In this document: positions 8,484-16,032 of the stretch, in pieces
Layout: every line of letters begins with the position of its first letter
Numbering within the stretch: position 1 is the first letter of the stretch
Assembly: GCA_018714895.1 (NCBI GenBank)
Contig: DVMQ01000003.1
Span: 62,001-126,000 of the forward strand
Source of the DNA: Coprovicinus avistercoris
Lineage (GTDB): Bacteria; Actinomycetota; Coriobacteriia; Coriobacteriales; Atopobiaceae
Reading direction: 5' to 3'
DNA length: 64,000 nt
Position numbers and translations under genes: made by a program
The notes under the pieces: model-generated
Databases searched by the model: none
Told to the model about the DNA's origin: nothing
Seen by the model: the letters and a program-made list of their open reading frames with translations, nothing else

Positions 8484-8527
8484 ACCCAACGAGCTCAAGC
8501 TCAGGTAACTCCAACGAGAGGAATTCC

Positions 8528-10012
8528 ATGCCAGACACTCCGGTTCGCGTTCGATTTGCCCCTTCCCCCACAGGAAAACTTCACGTAGGTGGCGCTCGTA
8601 CTGCAATTTTTAACTGGGCGTTTGCCCGCGCAAATCACGGATCGTTTATTCTTCGCATCGACGATACCGATCCTACGCGCTCAACCGAAGAGAACACGCA
8701 AATCATTCTGCGCGCCATGCGTTGGCTTGGCCTCGATTGGGATGAAGGTCCAGAGGTAGGCGGAGATTTTGGTCCCTACGCCCAAACAGAGCGCGCTTCC
8801 ATGTATCGAGAAGCACTTGAGCAGCTCATCGCAAAAGGGGCAGCGTATCCTTGTTTTTGCACACCAGAACAGCTCGAAGAGGATCGCCAGGCGGCACGCG
8901 CACGCAAAGATCCATTCCAGGGATACCAAAGGCGCTGTCGCGACCTTGATCCGGATGAAGCTCGCAAGCGTATAGAAGCTGGTGAGCCTCATGTCTGGCG
9001 CATTAAAGTTCCTCTCGATCGTGGCGATGTTGTAGTAAATGATGCTGTGCATGGACAGGTAACTTTTGCTGCACGCGAGTTAGACGATTTTGTTATCTTC
9101 CGCTCTGATGGAACACCTACTTATAATTTCGCCACCGTTGTGGATGATGCAGCCATGAAGATTACCCACGTTATTCGTGGAGACGATCACCTTTCCAACA
9201 CGCCGAGGCAAGTCATGGTATACGAGGCGCTGGGCGCTCCGGTGCCCGTGTTTGCACACATCTCCATGATTCTGGGCACTGACGGCAAAAAGCTCTCTAA
9301 ACGCCATGGTGCAACAAGCGTGGAAGAATACCGTGATGCAGGCTATCTCTCCGATGCATTCGTAAACTACCTCGCTCTTCTCGGTTGGTCTCCCGATGGA
9401 GAAACAACTATTGTTCCGCGCGAGACGCTTGCAAAGGCCTTCTCACTTGAACATGTTTCTAAGAACCCCGCCACATTTGATCCGAAAAAGCTTGACTGGA
9501 TGAATGCGGAATACATTAACGCCATGACCGACCAGGATTTTGCCAACACCATCCTGATACCCGAGCTCATTGATGCAGGACTCATTACCAAACCAGAAGA
9601 TCGTGATGAGGCTTGGTGGCTTACGCTTGCAAGCATTGTGAAGCCACGTGTTAAACATCTCGGCGAAGTGGTATCCGTCTGTGGCATGATTTTTTCTCAT
9701 GCCGATACGCTTGCCTATGATGAAAAAGCTGTTTCCAAGGGTCTTGCAAAAGAGGGCATGGGATCTGTGCTTGACGCTACTCAACAAGCGCTGGAAGCTC
9801 TGCCCGAGAATTGCTGGACCGAAACTGCTATAGATGCTGCTCTCGAGCCACTTCCGGAAAAGCTCGACATGAAGAAGCGCCTTGTCTTCCAAGCTATTCG
9901 AGCAGCTATTTGTGGCAATCTTGTCTCTCCCCCGCTTGGTACCACGATGCAGCTTATTGGACGCGACGATTGCCTCGCACGCATTGCTCGTGCACGTACC
10001 ATGGCGCTCTAA
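8528..10012 (+). CDS. gltX: Glutamyl-tRNA synthetase
   Basis: Class I aminoacyl-tRNA synthetase charging tRNA-Glu, and possibly tRNA-Gln for later amidation. The 494-residue protein begins with RFAPSPTGKLHVGGARTA, which contains the HIGH-type motif as HVGG, and carries the KMSKS-type DGKKLSKRHGA around residue 255. The C-terminal half has the helical anticodon-binding region. AGAGGA precedes the ATG. tRNA-Glu and tRNA-Gln genes lie 3 kb downstream but are separately transcribed. Confidence 0.97.
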   Translation: MPDTPVRVRFAPSPTGKLHVGGARTAIFNWAFARANHGSFILRIDDTDPTRSTEENTQIILRAMRWLGLDWDEGPEVGGDFGPYAQTERASMYREALEQLIAKGAAYPCFCTPEQLEEDRQAARARKDPFQGYQRRCRDLDPDEARKRIEAGEPHVWRIKVPLDRGDVVVNDAVHGQVTFAARELDDFVIFRSDGTPTYNFATVVDDAAMKITHVIRGDDHLSNTPRQVMVYEALGAPVPVFAHISMILGTDGKKLSKRHGATSVEEYRDAGYLSDAFVNYLALLGWSPDGETTIVPRETLAKAFSLEHVSKNPATFDPKKLDWMNAEYINAMTDQDFANTILIPELIDAGLITKPEDRDEAWWLTLASIVKPRVKHLGEVVSVCGMIFSHADTLAYDEKAVSKGLAKEGMGSVLDATQQALEALPENCWTETAIDAALEPLPEKLDMKKRLVFQAIRAAICGNLVSPPLGTTMQLIGRDDCLARIARARTMAL

Positions 10013-10069
10013 AACACCTTTTTCACACCATCTGTTCCAACAACGCCAAGAAAAGCGAGGATACGAGCA

Positions 10070-11704
10070 ATGCCAACAGAGAAAGTTACCCCTGTATCTA
10101 CACATGCTCAAACACTGGCAGCCACTTCTGCTTTTGATATCCTCGGACCCATTATGGTTGGACCGTCCTCGTCGCACACCGCGGGTGCTCTGCGGTGTGC
10201 ACAGGTTGCCGCTTCCCTACTTGAACAACGCATTGTTTGCGTGCGTTTCAGGCTCTGGAATTCTTTTGCCCATACCTATAAGGGCCACGGAACTGATCGC
10301 GCGCTTGTTGCAGGTATTCTCGGTCTTGAAACCGACGATGAACGCATACGAGATGCATTCGAACTCGCCAAACAAGCCAACTTGCAATACTTTTTTGAAG
10401 AGGCAGGAGATGACGCTACCGTCCATCCCAATACTGTCGACATTCTTATGGATGATGAAGGCGGCAATCACGCAGAAGTACGAGGCGAAAGTCTTGGCGG
10501 CGGAAAGATACGCATCAGCCGTATCGACGGCGTGGGTGTAGATGTTACAGGAGCTTACAGCACACTCTTTGTTGCGCACCGAGATGCACCTGGAGTATTG
10601 GCTGCTCTCACTAATCTCCTTGCCTATGCAGGTGCAAACATTGCCTTTTGTCGCACCTATCGTATGGAACCCGGTGGTCAGGCATTTACGGTATTTGAAA
10701 TGGATGGTGCTCCTGACGATGCCGTACTGCCAATGGTCCGACGCCTTGACCATGTTGATCGTGCAACCTTTATCGAAACCCCACGGTCCGAAACAGGTCT
10801 TGGCCCCGGCATAACTGCGCCTGAACTCTTTGACGATGGCAAACAGCTCTTAGAAACCTGTACGGCACTACACCTTTCTATCGGTGGTGTAATGGCAGAA
10901 CGTGAAGCCTGTCTTGTTGGAGAAGAGCAAGCACGTGCTGCAATGGCTCGCGTACTTGAAGTCATGAGGATTGAGACAAACGAGCCGCTCTCTCATCCAC
11001 GTCGCTCACTCGGTGGGTTTATTGGAGGAGAAGGACAGCTTGTGTTTGAGGGAGCTGAGAAGTGGGCTTCAGCCCTTATGGGGAATGTGCAGACAAACGC
11101 TGTTGCCCGTGCTATGGCTGTTCTTGAGCGATCCGCTGGTATGGGAGTTATTGTTGCCGCACCAACCGCAGGTTCTGCAGGCGTTGTTCCTGGCTGTGTT
11201 CTTGCCCTAGCAGACCATCTCAATGCATCTGACGAGCAAATCTTCGAAGCGCTCTATTGTGCTGCTGCCATTGGCATGAATATTCAAACCGCTGCTTGCG
11301 TAGCAGGTGCAGAAGGTGGATGTCAGGCAGAAGTTGGAAGCGCAGCAGCCATGGCGGCCGCCGCTCTTACTCAGTTGCTCGATGGCACACCTCAGCAAGC
11401 ACTCGACGCAAGTTCCCTGGCCATTTCAAATTTACTCGGCCTTGTCTGTGATCCTATTGGCGGACTTGTAGAAGTTCCTTGTCAGACTCGAAATGCAATA
11501 GGTGTTGCAGCTGCTTTCTCTTCTGCTCAGCTTGTGCTCTCAGGAATAAGCGCTCTCGTGCCCTTTGATGAAGCGGTACATACCATGTCCGAAGTAGGTC
11601 ACGCATTACCCTCTTCGTTGCGTGAAACAGCGCGTGGAGGCCTTGCGGCCACACCAACGGCACGCTCACTCTGTGCAGGATGCAGCGCTTGCAATCACAA
11701 CTAA
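10070..11704 (+). CDS. sdaA: L-serine dehydratase, iron-sulfur type, single chain
   Basis: Deaminates L-serine to pyruvate using a [4Fe-4S] cluster. The 544-residue protein fuses the parts that are separate subunits in many Firmicutes: a beta domain with GPIMVGPSSSHTAGALR (from about residue 27), an ACT-like domain (about 165-235, HRDAPGVLAALTNLL), and the alpha domain with ATPTAGSAGVVPG and CDPIGGLVEVPCQTRNAIG. Cysteines in the alpha domain (ALYCAAAIGMNIQ, AACVAGAEGGCQ, the CDPIGG cysteine) are cluster-ligand candidates. The C-terminus is Cys-rich (CAGCSACNHN). It follows gltX by 57 bp and may be cotranscribed. Confidence 0.93.
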   Translation: MPTEKVTPVSTHAQTLAATSAFDILGPIMVGPSSSHTAGALRCAQVAASLLEQRIVCVRFRLWNSFAHTYKGHGTDRALVAGILGLETDDERIRDAFELAKQANLQYFFEEAGDDATVHPNTVDILMDDEGGNHAEVRGESLGGGKIRISRIDGVGVDVTGAYSTLFVAHRDAPGVLAALTNLLAYAGANIAFCRTYRMEPGGQAFTVFEMDGAPDDAVLPMVRRLDHVDRATFIETPRSETGLGPGITAPELFDDGKQLLETCTALHLSIGGVMAEREACLVGEEQARAAMARVLEVMRIETNEPLSHPRRSLGGFIGGEGQLVFEGAEKWASALMGNVQTNAVARAMAVLERSAGMGVIVAAPTAGSAGVVPGCVLALADHLNASDEQIFEALYCAAAIGMNIQTAACVAGAEGGCQAEVGSAAAMAAAALTQLLDGTPQQALDASSLAISNLLGLVCDPIGGLVEVPCQTRNAIGVAAAFSSAQLVLSGISALVPFDEAVHTMSEVGHALPSSLRETARGGLAATPTARSLCAGCSACNHN

Positions 11705-11712
11705 TTGTTGGC

Positions 11713-12960
11713 TTACTTTTTGGACTTCTGTTTCTGGGTAAGCTTCTTTGCAGCTGCACCGCTCATGCCAATAGATACCGTTGAGTGTTTACTGCCTCTG
11801 CGGCGGCGAGCGCGCATAGAGACAGCTCCACCGGTGCGGATATAGTTCACCAACCTATCGCACCTATGGCGAATACTCTCTCCCCCGTTGGAGCGCAAAC
11901 CCAAAAGAGGAGCCGCGATAATGGTAGGTGCAAAGAAGGTAATGATGCGCCATACAAGATAACCTGCCGTAGCGGCAGAACCAAAGAGCGGCCCATAAAA
12001 CAGCGCAAATCCTGATTCTACGCCGCCTGTGCCTCCCGGAAGCGGAACGATGGTAGATACCATTTGCACCATCGATCCGGCGGCCAAACAGGAGAAAAAG
12101 TCTGCATCATGACCAAAAGTATGCAGCACAAACCAAGGAATCATATATAAACTCGCCAGCTGCAACATGGTTACAAGAAGCGTTACAGCCATGCCAGGTA
12201 TATGACGGGCAGCTGCTTTAAAGGCAGCAGAAAACTCATCGACCTGAACATTGACCATCTCATCCCAATGCTCACGATTGCGCAGGAGCTTATGGCGAGC
12301 AAGAAAACGAATGCCCCAATTGCCAATGCGTTTTACAATGCCCGGGCAGAGACACACCGCAAAGAGCAGCGCGAGTTCAAGAGCGTGCGCAGCAAAGACA
12401 ATAAGGTTAAGAACAACAATGTTGCCATAGGTCTCAAAGAAGAACTCCAACTTAGCGATAAGAGCAAGAGCAGCAAAAAGAACCACGCCAAACTGAAACA
12501 TGATGAATCGGGTAAATTGCGTTGCACTCGCTTCTCCTGGGTCAAGCCCCGTACGAGTAAGCCTGACAATTTGAGAGGGAACAGAACCCGCCATCATGGG
12601 TGTAAGGTTGCCGAAAAAGACGCCTGACGCTTCAACACTCATAAGGTCACGGATGCCTACCGGCGAGTTTGGATCCATCCAAACCGCTACCACATAAGCG
12701 CCCACACCAAAGATGAAATAGAACACGTAACAGATACACGCGAGGAATACCCATGTCTTATCAACACTTGAAAGCGCGTCGATAAAGGACGACATCTGTC
12801 CTGTTACCACGAGATATACGATGTAGACCAACACAACAAGCGCAAGAAACTTTGCACCTGAGCGGGCTTTACGAGCGTTTTCATCCTCATTTGCAACGCG
12901 CGTACGAAGACCGCGTCTGCGCCTGTGAGTGTCTCGCTCAAAATCCCGGGAATCAGTCAT
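11713..12960 (-). CDS. Lysylphosphatidylglycerol synthase TM-region / UPF0104 family membrane protein
   Basis: Integral membrane protein of about 415 residues with roughly eight hydrophobic segments, of the LPG_synthase_TM (YbhN/AglD-like) family, whose members are flippase-like parts of lipid-modifying systems. The signature PLPGGTGGVESGFALFY is visible. There is no C-terminal aminoacyl-transferase domain, so it is not a complete MprF. Both ends are basic (RRRRGLRTR near the start, KKLTQKQKSKK at the end). The start at 12960 is preferred because GAGGAG lies five bases upstream; a GTG at 12984 would add eight residues. It ends eight bases from sdaA, convergent. The lipid substrate is unknown. 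Confidence 0.8.
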   Translation of the reverse strand: MTDSRDFERDTHRRRRGLRTRVANEDENARKARSGAKFLALVVLVYIVYLVVTGQMSSFIDALSSVDKTWVFLACICYVFYFIFGVGAYVVAVWMDPNSPVGIRDLMSVEASGVFFGNLTPMMAGSVPSQIVRLTRTGLDPGEASATQFTRFIMFQFGVVLFAALALIAKLEFFFETYGNIVVLNLIVFAAHALELALLFAVCLCPGIVKRIGNWGIRFLARHKLLRNREHWDEMVNVQVDEFSAAFKAAARHIPGMAVTLLVTMLQLASLYMIPWFVLHTFGHDADFFSCLAAGSMVQMVSTIVPLPGGTGGVESGFALFYGPLFGSAATAGYLVWRIITFFAPTIIAAPLLGLRSNGGESIRHRCDRLVNYIRTGGAVSMRARRRRGSKHSTVSIGMSGAAAKKLTQKQKSKK

Positions 12961-13024
12961 AGGGACTCCTCGGTTCGGTGACACCCTACCGCTTCCACGC
13001 TTGGCGGTCTTGGGCCTGACTACT

Positions 13025-13053
13025 ACATAATACCGCTGAGAACTTTAGGTTAA
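13025..13053 (-). promoter_or_regulatory. Probable promoter of the flippase-like gene
   Basis: On the minus strand TTAACC and TTATGT are separated by 17 bases, ending 65 bases before the start codon at 12960. Hexamers are moderate matches. The remaining noncoding DNA of 13054-13166 shows nothing recognisable. Confidence 0.4.
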
Positions 13054-13166
13054 ACACTTAATGCTTGTATGGCCCTGATAACTGCAGTTGATTGTGGACA
13101 GAGGCCACCTTGACGGAATCAGCTCGACAAAATGTTCACAATTTTAAAAATGTTTGAAATTCACTC

Positions 13167-13195
13167 TTGCCATAACCGTCTCAGTACAGTAGAGT
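13167..13195 (+). promoter_or_regulatory. Promoter of the tRNA-Gln/tRNA-Glu unit
   Basis: TTGCCA (13167-13172), a 17-base spacer and TAGAGT (13190-13195), placed 47 bases before tRNA-Gln. Spacing is ideal and no other promoter is needed for the two tRNAs. Confidence 0.6.
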
Positions 13196-13242
13196 ATTTT
13201 CTCGCGCCGAGCCAAGGCAAAAGCGCAGCAGGACAAGTCCTT

Positions 13243-13316
13243 TGGGATGTCGTCTAACGGTAGGACAACGGATTCTGGTTCCGTCAGTGGGGGTTCGATT
13301 CCCTCCATCCCAGCCA
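13243..13316 (+). tRNA. tRNA-Gln (anticodon CTG)
   Basis: 74-base cloverleaf with encoded CCA. The acceptor stem TGGGATG (13243-13249) pairs with CATCCCA (13306-13312), G is the discriminator, and CCA ends at 13316. The anticodon stem ACGGA/TCCGT encloses TTCTGGT, giving anticodon CTG, which reads CAG. The T-loop TTCGATT is present. Confidence 0.96.
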
Positions 13317-13336
13317 TGTCCTGCCAATAATTGAAT

Positions 13337-13413
13337 GGCCCGTTCGTCTAGCGGTTCAGGACGCCGCCCTCTCAAGGCGGAGATCACCAGTTCGAATCTG
13401 GTACGGGCTACCA
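13337..13413 (+). tRNA. tRNA-Glu (anticodon CTC)
   Basis: 77-base cloverleaf with encoded CCA. Acceptor GGCCCGT pairs with ACGGGCT (first pair G-U, common in tRNA-Glu). The anticodon stem CCGCC/GGCGG encloses CTCTCAA, giving anticodon CTC, which reads GAG. The T-loop TTCGAAT is present. It lies 20 bases after tRNA-Gln in the same unit. Confidence 0.96.
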
Positions 13414-13421
13414 AATGTTTC

Positions 13422-13447
13422 AGGCCACCTTCTCAGGTGGCCTTTTT
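13422..13447 (+). terminator. Intrinsic terminator of the tRNA unit
   Basis: Perfect 9-bp stem AGGCCACCT/AGGTGGCCT (13422-13430, 13435-13443) with a TCTC loop, followed by a run of T. It starts nine bases after the CCA end of tRNA-Glu. Confidence 0.92.
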
Positions 13448-13496
13448 AATTTCTCATATTTCAAGTTGGGTTTATAGGACAAAAGGTGTGTTTGGT

Positions 13497-13528
13497 TTAG
13501 AGGTATCGACGCAGGTCGATACCTCTAA
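13497..13528. terminator. Second strong hairpin, 14-bp perfect stem
   Basis: Inverted repeat of 14-base arms (13497-13510 with 13515-13528) around a GCAG loop. It lies between the tRNA terminator and the 3' end of the first zinc-ribbon gene (stop at 13619). There is no clean T-run on either strand. It may end transcription from the island on the minus strand or be a transcript-protecting hairpin. Confidence 0.5.
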
Positions 13529-13618
13529 TTTGTTCATTTAAATCTTTATGCTGAATTTAACCACTCGCACAAATCTCGTACTGCTTGTTGGATTTGAGAC
13601 ATCAAATACTACTGTCTC

Positions 13619-14575
13619 CTACTGCCCCATCATGCGCTTCTTCAAAGTTATTACCTCTTCTTCGCCTAAAACACCTCGCCGCTTAAGCTCATCTACAAGG
13701 GCAGTACTTGAAGCATCGCATATGCGCTGCGCAGATACTGGTATCGCAAAAGAATCTGACAAGACATTTGTTTGCGAAGGGATAGTCTCTTGTGAAGTGT
13801 CTGAGGCTATTGAATGTAGCGCTGTCTTTGAAGCCGTAGAGGAAGCTGCCGACAGGTTGGAAGAATTGGACCCAGAGAGAGGTGTGTTAAGCATAGTATT
13901 TTGAGTCATCAGAGGAATAGTTTTTGTATAGAGCCCGTCCCTTGATGAGCCTAAAAATCCAATGACAGACATGATGATTCCCAAAAATGTTTCAAATGTT
14001 GGGGAGATGATGCTCCACCCATTAAGCGAATCACTTATGAATAATGAGGCAATAACCGGAATGAGAAACAGGATTCCATCAATCAAGAACGTGCTTTTAA
14101 GACTGTTTGCACGCTTTTTTGAAAAGACTTCATAACAGCTTAAAAATGAAACAACTGCCGCTAAAATCCACATTAAGATATATACAGCAGCGAAAATACT
14201 GAGAGCTTCGATGCCAGAAGTTCCACTGGGTGCTATTTCCACGATCTTATCAATAGCTTTTATTAAATCGATAGCCGAAAGATTTGCTCCAGCAATATTA
14301 AACTGAGGTAGAAGTGGGAAAAGAGCAAGACACGCGGCGCTAATAGCAAGCCAGGTTGCTCGGCTATTCAACTGTGTAACAGGTTGTACGTGTTGATCAA
14401 TTTCGAGCTCTTTCTGGCTTTTGTCAGATGTTTGATCATTAGCTGTAGGCGTTTTTCGAGTATCTGTGTCTTCCCTATGAGAAGATGCTTTTTCTATCTT
14501 GGGTAACGTCATCCCACATAAAGAGCAATATGTTGCGCCTTTTACGTTCTTTTTTCCGCATCGTGGACAATACAT
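13619..14575 (-). CDS. Zinc-ribbon multi-spanning membrane protein with C-terminal SHOCT-like tail
   Basis: Not a recognised named gene. The 318-residue protein starts with a zinc ribbon, C3-x2-C6...C17-x2-C20 (MYCPRCGKK...YCSLCG), then a polar linker, then about four membrane segments between residues 72 and 215. A Ser-rich stretch follows. The last 25 residues (VDELKRRGVLGEEEVITLKKRM) resemble a SHOCT oligomerisation tail. A good GAGGAGGA site lies before the ATG. It is the most downstream member of the zinc-ribbon island, 42 bp after the next gene. Function is unknown. Confidence 0.8.
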   Translation of the reverse strand: MYCPRCGKKNVKGATYCSLCGMTLPKIEKASSHREDTDTRKTPTANDQTSDKSQKELEIDQHVQPVTQLNSRATWLAISAACLALFPLLPQFNIAGANLSAIDLIKAIDKIVEIAPSGTSGIEALSIFAAVYILMWILAAVVSFLSCYEVFSKKRANSLKSTFLIDGILFLIPVIASLFISDSLNGWSIISPTFETFLGIIMSVIGFLGSSRDGLYTKTIPLMTQNTMLNTPLSGSNSSNLSAASSTASKTALHSIASDTSQETIPSQTNVLSDSFAIPVSAQRICDASSTALVDELKRRGVLGEEEVITLKKRMMGQ

Positions 14576-14617
14576 ATGTCCTCCTCCAAACTTAGTTGTA
14601 TGTAGCTTTCTGGTTAG

Positions 14618-15976
14618 TTAGCTTTCTGATTCAACTCGATTCATCGTGAATACATCATTTCGCCAAGCAAGCATCCAAGGTGCCCCCTCACGCCAAAGAG
14701 CCGTCGTGGAAACTTTCATTTGAATCGTTCCATCCTCGGAGTTCTTGAGATACACCTCGTAGCCTTTACCTTCATATATCTGGTAAAACGAAGTGGTATT
14801 CGGATTAATGCTGATAAGAACATCATTGGCTGTAATGACCGTATCGCCTTCAGATGTTTCTGCATCATTGGCGAGGCTGTAGTGGTCATGGAAAAGAAAT
14901 GACAGGTCTACCGTGGCGGTAAGAGCATTACTATCAACGCTCTTTACCACCATACGCACAGGATTTGCGCGCCCTCCATAGCAGGCGCCAGCATCCATAA
15001 CAGAATTGTGTTCCGTTGATTCAAACTCACCTTGCCAGGTGCCTATAAACCCATCGAGACTCATTTCGTATGCTGCATCGTCAGCCACGCAAGACGTTAC
15101 CGCCCAATCTGAACTATCCCAAACAAACGTGGCGGTCAATGTGCCTGCGTAAGAAAAGATTCCATCTTGGGCCGAAATAGCAAGCTCTACTTCGCCACCA
15201 TCTGGGCCAGTAGTATTACTAGTTACTGAAAACGTGACATTTTGCTTGTATAGATCTTCCAAAAAAACTTGTTTTCCATGGCTGTCTTCATGAACTTTCT
15301 TGCCTGCCATCTCAAGTAAAGAAGGTCCATGTTCCACGATAGCTTCATCTGCAATAGGACCCATTGGTTCTGTCGCGCGCTCAGTTTCTAGAATGTCATC
15401 CATCGTCCAATCTGTGTCTTCTTCAGAAGAATTGGGGCGCGTATAGACAAGACTCCATTTTGAGGTTGTCCTGAGTGTGCCATCCTCATACACAACGGTG
15501 GCATCAACTGAGCGCATATCAGCCCCATCGGTGTTTCGTTTACTATTTTCAATCTGATCGATCGTTACTGACGTAACATCTGGCTCCTCGCCAGAACTCC
15601 AATCAGAAGCCAAACCAATCTGTGAAGCTGTCCCTTCCAGATCAGAAGTAACTAATTGCTTAAAAGCATCCTGCTCTTCTCTAACCGCCGGATTAAAAAG
15701 ACTGCTTTGAGAAGCGAGAACTATTCCTATAGCAAGCGCCACAAACCCTATGGCGAATCCTGCGATAAGAGCAACTTTCCGCCCATGCTTTCCGGAGGCT
15801 TTATTACGAGGCACGTCGCGAGATACTTCACGCTGATTCTTATCATCCGTACTCACGAGCTGATCGTCGGAAGCCTCCAGCTCATCATCCAAGTCAGGAT
15901 GCAACTGATTTGTGGCACAGAACGGACAAAACTTTGATTGTTCTGGAATACGTTTTCCGCACTTGATGCAATACAT
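14618..15976 (-). CDS. Zinc-ribbon, single-TM protein with large extracytoplasmic domain
   Basis: Unrecognised 452-residue protein. N-terminal zinc ribbon (MYCIKCGKR...FCPFCA, C3/C6/C17/C20), an acidic linker, one membrane helix at about residues 68-90 (ALIAGFAIGFVALAIGIVLA), then about 360 residues presumed outside. The outside part looks like two consecutive beta-rich modules, the second beginning near FIGTWQGEF. The arrangement (cytoplasmic ribbon, one TM, outside domains) resembles TcaA-type proteins in plan only; I do not see clear sequence identity. GGGAGG lies nine bases before the ATG. Confidence 0.78.
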   Translation of the reverse strand: MYCIKCGKRIPEQSKFCPFCATNQLHPDLDDELEASDDQLVSTDDKNQREVSRDVPRNKASGKHGRKVALIAGFAIGFVALAIGIVLASQSSLFNPAVREEQDAFKQLVTSDLEGTASQIGLASDWSSGEEPDVTSVTIDQIENSKRNTDGADMRSVDATVVYEDGTLRTTSKWSLVYTRPNSSEEDTDWTMDDILETERATEPMGPIADEAIVEHGPSLLEMAGKKVHEDSHGKQVFLEDLYKQNVTFSVTSNTTGPDGGEVELAISAQDGIFSYAGTLTATFVWDSSDWAVTSCVADDAAYEMSLDGFIGTWQGEFESTEHNSVMDAGACYGGRANPVRMVVKSVDSNALTATVDLSFLFHDHYSLANDAETSEGDTVITANDVLISINPNTTSFYQIYEGKGYEVYLKNSEDGTIQMKVSTTALWREGAPWMLAWRNDVFTMNRVESES

Positions 15977-16032
15977 GCTTTAACGCCTCCCTACCTATAA
16001 TCCACTGATGTGATTCATTGCTTTTGCCTGTG

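Noticed and set aside
8455..8527. T-box leader for gltX
   Set aside because: The leader is under 50 bases and has no T-box sequence (UGGN) or antiterminator structure.
13181..13414. 77-aa minus-strand ORF across the tRNA genes
   Set aside because: It is the antisense of two clear tRNA genes and has no ribosome-binding site.
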